A stretch of DNA of 5,594 bases. Source: Geochorda sp036562495. GTDB taxonomy: Bacteria > Bacillota > Limnochordia > Limnochordales > Geochordaceae. Below are positions 1 to 3,916 of the stretch, piece by piece. Position 1 is the stretch's first letter. Each line of letters opens with the position of its first letter. The notes beneath the pieces are model-generated. The model made no database searches. It saw nothing but the letters and a program-made list of their open reading frames with translations, and was not told where the DNA came from. The stretch spans positions 1-5,594 of the forward strand of contig DATCKA010000013.1 of the NCBI GenBank assembly GCA_036562495.1, given 5' to 3'. The position numbers and the translations under genes are program-made.

Positions 1-1
1 C

Positions 2-391
2 GCCGAGGCCGCGGCCGCCGCCCAAGAGGCGCAGGGACGGCTGGCCCGGCTGGAGCAGCTGCGCGGGCGGTGGGTCCGGGTGCAGGCCGTGCAGTCGAAG
101 GTCGAGGCGTCCGCCCGGCGGCTCGCCGGCGTGGACCGGGCCCAGGCGCTCTGCAAGGAGGCGGCCGAGATCCAGCAGCGCCTTCAGCGCCTTGAAGGCT
201 TCACCCAGCGGATCGCTCGCTGGAAGCAGTCCATGCGCCAGGTGCGGGCGGCCCTGGTGGCCGCCGAGCAGCAGGCGCAGCAGGCGATGGAGGCCTACCG
301 GCAGGCGCTGGCCGAGGCGGGGCGGTGCCCGACCTGTGGCCAGCCGGTGGACCCGGACAGCGTAACACTGCACCTCGGGGAGGCGGTTTGA
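2..391 (+). CDS. N-terminal-half fragment of an SbcC/Rad50-like ATPase, ending in a zinc hook (5' truncated)
   Basis: The reading frame is open from the left edge and ends at TGA 389-391, so the true start lies outside the window. The 129 visible codons are almost all coiled coil: Ala, Glu, Gln, Arg and Leu rich with heptad-like spacing and no Pro until the end. They finish with CPTCGQPVDPD, with cysteines at visible residues 109 and 112, only 17 residues before the stop. CPxCG followed by a short Pro/Asp turn is the zinc-hook pattern of Rad50/SbcC, where two hooks share a zinc ion to join the tips of two long coiled coils. In normal family members the chain folds back after the hook and returns to the ATPase head; here it stops. 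The P-loop half of the ATPase would be expected upstream, outside the window. The next two genes supply the missing descending coil and C-terminal ATPase half. The coiled coil and hook are seen directly; the Rad50-like role is inferred. Confidence 0.8.
   Translation, partial: AEAAAAAQEAQGRLARLEQLRGRWVRVQAVQSKVEASARRLAGVDRAQALCKEAAEIQQRLQRLEGFTQRIARWKQSMRQVRAALVAAEQQAQQAMEAYRQALAEAGRCPTCGQPVDPDSVTLHLGEAV
377..383 (+). promoter_or_regulatory. Ribosome binding site for the coiled-coil gene at 392
   Basis: GGGGAGG lies inside the last codons of the hook-containing gene, 8 nt before ATG 392. It supports genuine initiation, probably coupled to termination at TGA 389-391, rather than a sequencing error splitting one gene. 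Confidence 0.7.
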
Positions 392-679
392 ATGGCGGCG
401 GACGTGGCGGCGCGGCTCCAGAAGCTACAGCGGGCCCTGGATGAGGCCCGGACCCTGAAGAGCAAGGCGGAGGGGCGGAAGGAGCAACTGGAGGCGGAGC
501 GGCAGCAGATCCTGGAGGAGATGCAGGCCGAGGGGGTCACGCCCGATACCCTGGAGGAGGAGATCGCCCGGCTGCGTCAGGAGCTCGAGGCGAAGCTGGC
601 CGAGGCCGAATCCCTGGTCCCCTGGGATCTGATCGGCGAGGCGCCGGGAGGTGGCGCCCGTGCCGGCGAGCCTTTCTGA
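392..679 (+). CDS. 95-aa coiled-coil protein between the two halves of a split Rad50-like ATPase
   Basis: The ATG follows the upstream TGA with no gap and in the same reading frame, and has a good SD 8 nt upstream (377-383). The protein has no ATPase motif and no cysteine. Residues about 1-47 form a charged, Lys/Glu/Gln/Arg-rich helix. A break at GVTPDTLEEE (about 48-57) leads into a second short helix to about residue 75. The C-terminal tail is Gly/Pro/Ala-rich and may be an effect of the overlap with the next gene. A helix, a Gly-x-Thr/Ser-Pro turn and a second helix is common in the coiled-coil arms of SMC/Rad50 proteins. Position and sequence suggest it is part of the descending arm of the ATPase whose other parts are encoded on either side. 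It overlaps the next gene by 20 nt, so the three are probably translated together. It could instead be a separate adaptor protein; no function is established. Confidence 0.75.
   Translation: MAADVAARLQKLQRALDEARTLKSKAEGRKEQLEAERQQILEEMQAEGVTPDTLEEEIARLRQELEAKLAEAESLVPWDLIGEAPGGGARAGEPF
645..651 (+). promoter_or_regulatory. Ribosome binding site deciding the start of the C-terminal ATPase half
   Basis: GGGAGGT is 8 nt upstream of GTG 660 but directly abuts or overlaps the alternative GTG at 651. The frame is closed by TGA at 630-632. GTG 660 is therefore the better start. Confidence 0.65.
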
Positions 680-1316
680 GCTCAAGGAGCGGGCCCAGCG
701 GGCCCGCTCGGAGCTGGAGCGGCGGCGGGGGGCGCTGGAGGCCCTCCAGCGGGAGGCCGCCCGGCGGCGCGAGGCCCTGGAGAAGGCCACGGCCCAGGCC
801 GAGCGGATGGCCAAGGTCAAGGCCTTCTTGGATGAGGCCAGCGCCAGCGCCCGGGAGCTGGCCCGTCAGGAGGCCGAGGCGATGGTGACCGAGGCCCTGC
901 AGGCCGTTTTCGGTCCCCGGCTCCGCTTCCGGGTGCAGCTCGGGGAGCTGCGGGGGCGGCCCCACGCGGAATTCAGCGTGGAGGCCGAGACGGCGGACGG
1001 AATGCCCTTCGCCGGCGATCCGGTGGATGCCCACGGCGGCGGCGTCGTGGACGTGCTGGCCCTGGCTCTGCGGATTCTTCTGCTGGAGAGCGCCCAGCCG
1101 CGGATCGAGGGGCCGCTCGTCCTGGACGAGCCCGGCAAGCACGTGAGCGCCAACTACGCTCCGCACCTGGCCGCGTTCCTGGCGGCGGCGTCCAAGGAAT
1201 TCGGGCGGCAGGTGATCCTCGTCACCCACAACGAGGACATCGCCGCTGTCGGCGAGCGGGCGTACCGGGTGGAGCTGGATGGGGGCGTGAGCCGGGTGAC
1301 GGAGGCCAGTGTGTAA
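660..1316 (+). CDS. C-terminal half of a split SbcC/Rad50-like ABC ATPase
   Basis: GTG 660 is chosen because GGGAGGT (645-651) sits 8 nt before it; a GTG at 651 is possible but badly spaced. The 218-aa product begins with a coiled coil (about 5-75, Arg/Glu/Ala-rich). The C-terminal lobe of an ABC-type ATPase head follows: a signature-like HGGGVVDVLALALR (125-138), Walker B LVLDEP (153-158, with Asp156 and Glu157 as the likely Mg-binding and catalytic residues), a D-loop-like GKHVS (159-163) and the H-loop LVTHN with His190. No P-loop is present, so the protein cannot be a complete ATPase alone. The Walker A half must come from a partner, most simply the truncated gene at the left edge. The complex would act on DNA ends or in recombination, as SbcC/Rad50 does; this role is inferred. 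The GGGVVD signature and DEPxKHVS motif resemble phage and Firmicutes Rad50-like ATPases that I recall, which I could not check. The gene ends 18 nt before the AbrB-like gene and probably shares its transcript. Confidence 0.85.
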   Translation: MPASLSELKERAQRARSELERRRGALEALQREAARRREALEKATAQAERMAKVKAFLDEASASARELARQEAEAMVTEALQAVFGPRLRFRVQLGELRGRPHAEFSVEAETADGMPFAGDPVDAHGGGVVDVLALALRILLLESAQPRIEGPLVLDEPGKHVSANYAPHLAAFLAAASKEFGRQVILVTHNEDIAAVGERAYRVELDGGVSRVTEASV

Positions 1317-1334
1317 CGGAAAGGGGAACGGGGC

Positions 1335-1601
1335 GTGAAGGCGACAGGCTACGTCCGGCGCGTGGATCACTTGGGACGGGTGGTGATGCCCAAGGCGATC
1401 CGGCGGGAGCTCGGGCTGGCTCCCGGTACGCCCATCGCCATCGCCGTGGACGGGGAGGACATCGTGCTGGAGAAGTACCGGCCCCGCTGCGTCTTTTGCG
1501 GGCAACCCACAGCGGAAACGGTGGCCGGTAAGCTGGTGTGTCCGAAGTGCCAGGCCGAGCTGGCGGCACGCGGACAGGGGCACGCGGCGACAGGCGATTG
1601 A
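1335..1601 (+). CDS. AbrB/SpoVT-family transition-state-type regulator with a C-terminal CxxC/CxxC zinc-binding tail
   Basis: This 88-aa DNA-binding protein has the family's swapped-hairpin domain at residues 1-48. TGYVRRVDHLGRVVMPKAIR (4-23) matches the conserved AbrB core (TGIVRKVDELGRVVIPxELR), followed by a LGLAPGTPIAI segment and a basic EKY end. AbrB-type proteins dimerise and bind AT-rich, loosely conserved promoter sites, usually as repressors. The tail carries Cys52-x2-Cys55 and Cys69-x2-Cys72 around a GKLVC turn, a small zinc-ribbon-like arrangement replacing the AbrB multimerisation domain; zinc binding is inferred. The GTG start has AAGGGG (1321-1326) 8 nt upstream. It lies 18 nt after the split ATPase and is probably the last gene of that operon, ending before the terminator at 1699-1747. 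Its targets are unknown; the AT-rich patch just downstream (about 1651-1680) is one candidate. Confidence 0.9.
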   Translation: MKATGYVRRVDHLGRVVMPKAIRRELGLAPGTPIAIAVDGEDIVLEKYRPRCVFCGQPTAETVAGKLVCPKCQAELAARGQGHAATGD

Positions 1602-1637
1602 GGAAGGGGCGGCGAGATCGGTGCTCGAACTCGTCCG

Positions 1638-1666
1638 TTGATCCCATCCACTCTATTTGGTATGAA
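1638..1666 (+). promoter_or_regulatory. Candidate sigma-A promoter with extended -10
   Basis: TTGATC (1638-1643) and TATGAA (1661-1666) are separated by 17 nt, and TGG precedes the -10 in the extended -10 position. Each hexamer matches consensus at four of six positions. This is the most AT-rich patch in an otherwise very GC-rich region. Transcription would start near 1673, only about 26 nt before the terminator hairpin. The transcript could be a short RNA, or could read through to the 54-aa gene at 1772. Confidence 0.4.
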
Positions 1667-1698
1667 TAAGATGTAACACAACCTAGCGTGGCCTTCGT

Positions 1699-1747
1699 GG
1701 GGCATCCGAGCTGGGTGACTGACCCGGCGGGATGCCCCTTTTTGGTT
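1699..1747 (+). terminator. Rho-independent terminator downstream of the abrB-like gene
   Basis: GGGGCATCC (1699-1707) pairs perfectly with GGATGCCCC (1730-1738). An inner stem (CTGGGT 1711-1716 with ACCCGG 1722-1727, one G-T wobble) extends the hairpin, and TTTTT then GGTTT follow (1739-1748). It is the best intrinsic terminator in the window and most likely ends the split-ATPase/AbrB operon. It may also attenuate transcription from the candidate promoter just upstream. Confidence 0.85.
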
Positions 1748-1771
1748 TAGGCGAAAGGGGGTGAAGGGGCC

Positions 1772-1936
1772 GTGGCGGCCGCACACGAGCCCGAGGCGAT
1801 GGCCTATCTGCGCCGGGTGGAGGCAGTGGAGCAGGTGGAGGTACGGCTCCACGAAGGGGACAACGCGGCGATCATCGGCGTCAGGCTGCTGCGCGCCGAA
1901 GTGTCCCTCGAACTGGTGACCCGGGCCGCGGGCTGA
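1772..1936 (+). CDS. 54-aa hypothetical protein, flanked by hairpins
   Basis: The GTG start has an SD, AAGGGGGTG (1755-1763), 8 nt upstream; the frame runs 54 codons to TGA 1934-1936. I do not recognise a family. The N-terminal part (about 5-22) is acidic and probably helical. The second half, from EQVEVRLHEGD to EVSLELVTRAA, alternates hydrophobic and charged residues, which suggests two or three beta strands with a short helix, a small alpha/beta fold. There are no cysteines, no signal peptide and no membrane segment. It sits between a strong terminator (1699-1747) and a 16-bp hairpin (1952-1988), so it appears to be a monocistronic unit. In-frame codons at 1799 (ATG) and elsewhere could be alternative starts, but they lack an SD as good. 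That it is a real gene rests on the SD, GC-rich third positions and the terminators; the function is unknown. Confidence 0.6.
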   Translation: MAAAHEPEAMAYLRRVEAVEQVEVRLHEGDNAAIIGVRLLRAEVSLELVTRAAG

Positions 1937-1949
1937 TTACCGGCCCGGC

Positions 1950-1990
1950 GGGGGCGCCCTCCTCCCCTCCCGGGGGAGGAGGGCGCCCTC
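1950..1990 (+). terminator. 16-bp perfect hairpin, probable terminator with weak U-tract
   Basis: GGGCGCCCTCCTCCCC (1952-1967) pairs perfectly with GGGGAGGAGGGCGCCC (1973-1988) around a 5-nt loop. Two more pairs, one a wobble, extend it to 1950-1990. The following bases (TTGCTCGCC) are a poor U-tract, so termination efficiency is uncertain. The right arm also contains AGGAGGG 7 nt before TTG 1991, which would be hidden in the folded RNA. Confidence 0.65.
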
Positions 1991-2070
1991 TTGCTCGCCG
2001 GTCCAAATACGCCCGATTTGTCCGAAATCGACGACGGCGGCCGGCCCTCCCGTTACAAAGGAAGAGACGG

Positions 2071-2076
2071 AGGAGG
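2071..2076 (+). promoter_or_regulatory. Ribosome binding site fixing the zincin start
   Basis: AGGAGG lies 7 nt before GTG 2084, within a longer GGAGGAGG (2069-2076). It favours GTG 2084 over the far upstream TTG 1991 in the same frame. Confidence 0.75.
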
Positions 2077-2083
2077 CGATACC

Positions 2084-2677
2084 GTGGTGATCGTGGCAGG
2101 GCATTCGGAGTCGGTCGGGACCGGGGAGAAGGGCGCCGTTCCCGCTCGCGTGGAAGTCTTGCGGCGCACCGTGGACGAGCAGCTAGGGATTTCGGGCGCC
2201 GGCCTGGCGGGCCTGGTTGCCGGGTTGTTTTTCGGAGGCGGCGTGTGGCCCATGCTCAATGGCGTGGCCGTACCGCCGCTGTGGGTTGCCGGGCTGCTGG
2301 CCGTGTGGCTGGGGGTGCGGACGCTCCACGAGCTGGTGCACTACTTCGCGTACCGGGTGATGGGCTACGAGGCGCATATCTCGCTGGGTTGGCCGGCGTA
2401 CTGCTGGACGCCGCAGCCGGTTCGCCGGAACCAGGCGCTTGTTGTCCTCATGGCGCCCTTCTTCGCCCTGACCGTCCTGGCGTTGGCGGGCATGGCGCTG
2501 TCCTCCGCGTCGGTTGTCCAGGGCATGTGGTCCTTCGTGGGGGCGCTGAATGCGCTCGGGTCGATTCAGGACTTGCGGGAGGCCTTCGTGCTGGCCGGTA
2601 AGCCGCCGTCGGTGCAGGTGATGGACCTCCGGAATGAGATGCGCGTGGTCCTCGATCCGGCGCCGGAGGGCCACTGA
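2084..2677 (+). CDS. Integral membrane putative zincin metalloprotease (DUF3267-like)
   Basis: The 197-aa protein starts at GTG 2084, preceded by AGGAGG at a 7-nt spacing. A frame-compatible TTG at 1991 would add 31 residues of Gly/Asp/Arg-rich sequence and is less likely. Residues 1-34 are soluble. Hydrophobic segments at about 35-58, 62-81, 117-141 and 144-160 are probable membrane helices. The second leads straight into HELVH (His82, Glu83, His86), a zinc-binding HExxH motif. Near the end NALGSIQDL (156-164) offers Asp163 as a possible third ligand, as in DUF3267 proteins, a family of predicted membrane zincins related in layout to site-2 proteases. The soluble C-terminus (VMDLRNEMRVVLDP) is also DUF3267-like. 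By family it would cleave within or near the membrane, but no substrate is known. It appears to be a single-gene unit, convergent with the recombinase. Family assignment rests on motif layout, not on a search. Confidence 0.75.
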   Translation: MVIVAGHSESVGTGEKGAVPARVEVLRRTVDEQLGISGAGLAGLVAGLFFGGGVWPMLNGVAVPPLWVAGLLAVWLGVRTLHELVHYFAYRVMGYEAHISLGWPAYCWTPQPVRRNQALVVLMAPFFALTVLALAGMALSSASVVQGMWSFVGALNALGSIQDLREAFVLAGKPPSVQVMDLRNEMRVVLDPAPEGH

Positions 2678-2723
2678 CGGGGCACGCGGGAGCCCTAAAG
2701 AGGGCAACCCCTGGCGACGTGAT

Positions 2724-2749
2724 GGCGCCCCGCCCAAAGGCGGGGCGCC
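2724..2749. terminator. Convergent-gene hairpin, probable bidirectional terminator
   Basis: GGCGCCCCGCC (2724-2734) and GGCGGGGCGCC (2739-2749) form a perfect 11-bp stem with a CAAA loop, placed between the ends of the convergent zincin and recombinase genes. GCCTTTGC follows on the plus strand; neither side has a real U-tract. A smaller hairpin, GCCCT/AGGGC (2692-2705, AAAG loop), lies between it and the zincin stop. Confidence 0.65.
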
Positions 2750-2763
2750 GCCTTTGCAGGCCC

Positions 2764-3699
2764 TTACCAGTTGTAGGTGAGGCTGCGGAGCGCCTGCCGC
2801 TTGAGCTCCAGCGCCGCCTGGCGGTAACGCTCGACGTGCTGGGGGTTCCGGTACCCTAAAAGCTCCGCCAGCACGTCCGTCTCCAGGTTCGTCTGCGCCG
2901 TCAAGTGCGCCGCGAAGGTGCTCCGGAGCAGCTTCACGTTCGCGCGGATCCCCGCCCGCTGCGCCCAGGTCGAGACCACCCGCTCGACCGTCCGGGGCGC
3001 CACGCGGTCCCCGCGCACGGTCAGGAACAGGGCCGGCACCGCCGCCGGCGGCCGCTTTTGGAGGTAGGCGGCCACGGCATCCTTGCTGGCGGGATGGAGG
3101 GGGAGGAGGTGCCGCCGGCCCTTGATCCGCAGCTGTTCGGCCTCCAGATCCACGTCGTCCACGTCGAGGCCGCAGAGTTCCCGCAGGGCCAGTCCCTGGT
3201 AGAGCGACAGCGTGACGATGGCCAGATCCCGGGGGCCGGTCCACTCAAAGTACGCTCGCTCCCGCTCGGTGAGGCCCCGGCCCTGGCGGATGGCGTCAAG
3301 CAGCCGCCGCACCTCGGAGGGGAGGAGGTAGCCCGGCACCCGGTCATCCTCGGGTGGGTGCAGGCGGGCAAAGGGGTTCCGCACCCGTACTCCCATCCAG
3401 GTCAGCCCGTCATACAGCGAGCGAAGGGCGTAGATCTTCCGGTGCAAAAACGCGGGCACCCGCTCGCCCCCGCCGGTCTTGCCGTGGCGTTTCTGCTCGG
3501 CGGCGATGTATCGGGCCGCCAGCCGCTCGTCCACCGCCCGCAGCCGGCCGAGAAGATCGGGCGCCTCCAGGGGCTGCTCGGCGAGCCACCGCAGGAAGGC
3601 GTCCACCTCCCGCCGGTACGCCTTGGCCGTCGAGGGCTTGAAGTGCCGCTCAAACAGCCAGTAGGCCTCGAGCTGCTCCAGCAGACCGGCCGCGTCCAT
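2764..3699 (-). CDS. Tyrosine recombinase/integrase-family protein with altered active site
   Basis: The start is ATG 3699-3697, with AGGGGAG (3714-3708) 8 nt upstream; an in-frame ATG at 3723 has no SD. The 311-aa product has a SAM-like core-binding domain (about 1-105, including STAKAYRREVDAFLRWLA) and a catalytic domain (about 121-305) like phage integrases and XerC/D. Aligned with XerD-type motifs by eye, Lys193 (RIKGRRHLLPL), Arg258 (KLLRSTFAAHL) and the nucleophile Tyr292 (HVERYRQ) are kept. Tyr292 lies exactly nine residues after the histidine-III position, as in XerD. Three other active-site positions differ: the first catalytic Arg is Ala171 in YQGLALREL (normally TGLRxSEL), the His of HxxR is Lys255, and histidine III is Tyr283. 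His and Lys/Tyr swaps occur in the family, but loss of the first Arg is unusual. It may be a weakened or specialised recombinase, or may pair with an active partner. The gene is transcribed divergently from the helicase and no excisionase is visible. Confidence 0.85.
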   Translation of the reverse strand: MDAAGLLEQLEAYWLFERHFKPSTAKAYRREVDAFLRWLAEQPLEAPDLLGRLRAVDERLAARYIAAEQKRHGKTGGGERVPAFLHRKIYALRSLYDGLTWMGVRVRNPFARLHPPEDDRVPGYLLPSEVRRLLDAIRQGRGLTERERAYFEWTGPRDLAIVTLSLYQGLALRELCGLDVDDVDLEAEQLRIKGRRHLLPLHPASKDAVAAYLQKRPPAAVPALFLTVRGDRVAPRTVERVVSTWAQRAGIRANVKLLRSTFAAHLTAQTNLETDVLAELLGYRNPQHVERYRQAALELKRQALRSLTYNW

Positions 3700-3916
3700 G
3701 GCATTCACTCCCCTGAGATACATTCGGCAAGAAACGTGGGCCGACCTGCAGGCCCCTGGCGGCTCCCATCCTGAAAGGTCTAATCAGAAAGGACGGCCGG
3801 CGCGTGCTCTCACCTTTCCCGCAAGAGTTTTTACGAGCGATTTGTCCGGTTGGCCCGCGCGGCTGCCCTGGACGCGCTACGCTCGGTGTGCAGGCGGGAG
3901 ACAGGGGGTGAGCCCG
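3700..3916. other. Divergent intergenic region between recombinase and helicase
   Basis: This 217-bp region should hold promoters for both genes, but I see no convincing -35/-10 pair on either strand. It has a locally AT-richer core (about 3771-3850). GAAAGG occurs at 3773-3778 and 3787-3792 in direct orientation, and CCTTTC at 3813-3818 in inverted orientation; GAAAGGT/ACCTTTC (3773-3779 and 3812-3818) is a perfect 7-bp inverted pair. The recombinase SD is at 3714-3708 on the minus strand, and the helicase SD is at about 3903-3910. Confidence 0.5.

Noticed and set aside
389..391. TGA as a selenocysteine codon joining the first two genes.
   Set aside because: I see no convincing bacterial SECIS hairpin just downstream, and the SD at 377-383 explains re-initiation at ATG 392.
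630..679. A frameshift error or a pseudogene at the boundary between the 95-aa and 218-aa genes.
   Set aside because: The overlap is short (20 nt), GTG 660 has its own well-spaced SD and both proteins keep coding character up to the overlap. I read them as separate genes, though a sequencing error cannot be fully excluded.
537..1583. Long minus-strand open frame opposite the ATPase and AbrB genes.
   Set aside because: It is antisense to two clearly homologous proteins. Its product is low-complexity, rich in Leu, Gly, Pro, Arg and His, as expected for the complement of GC-rich coding DNA.
1621..1641. Mini-ORF MLELVR after the AbrB-like gene as a leader peptide.
   Set aside because: Six codons with a poorly spaced SD, upstream of the candidate promoter; it is not distinguishable from chance.
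1991..2083. TTG 1991 as zincin start, with AGGAGGG in the hairpin arm as SD.
   Set aside because: The SD would be locked in a 16-bp hairpin and the extra 31 residues look non-coding. GTG 2084 has an ideal accessible SD.
2183..3244. Minus-strand open frame spanning the zincin and part of the recombinase.
   Set aside because: It crosses two real genes on opposite strands and the terminator between them, and shows no domain-like sequence.
3739..3754. GGGCC/GGCCC short inverted repeat as a recombinase core site.
   Set aside because: Five pairs in such GC-rich DNA are expected by chance, and it lacks the roughly 11-13 bp arms around a 6-8 bp spacer of a tyrosine recombinase core.
3698..3916. Helicase frame extended upstream to about 3698.
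   Set aside because: The added residues resemble no helicase N-terminus and the extension would overlap the recombinase start. Good SDs lie before GTG 3908 and ATG 3917.
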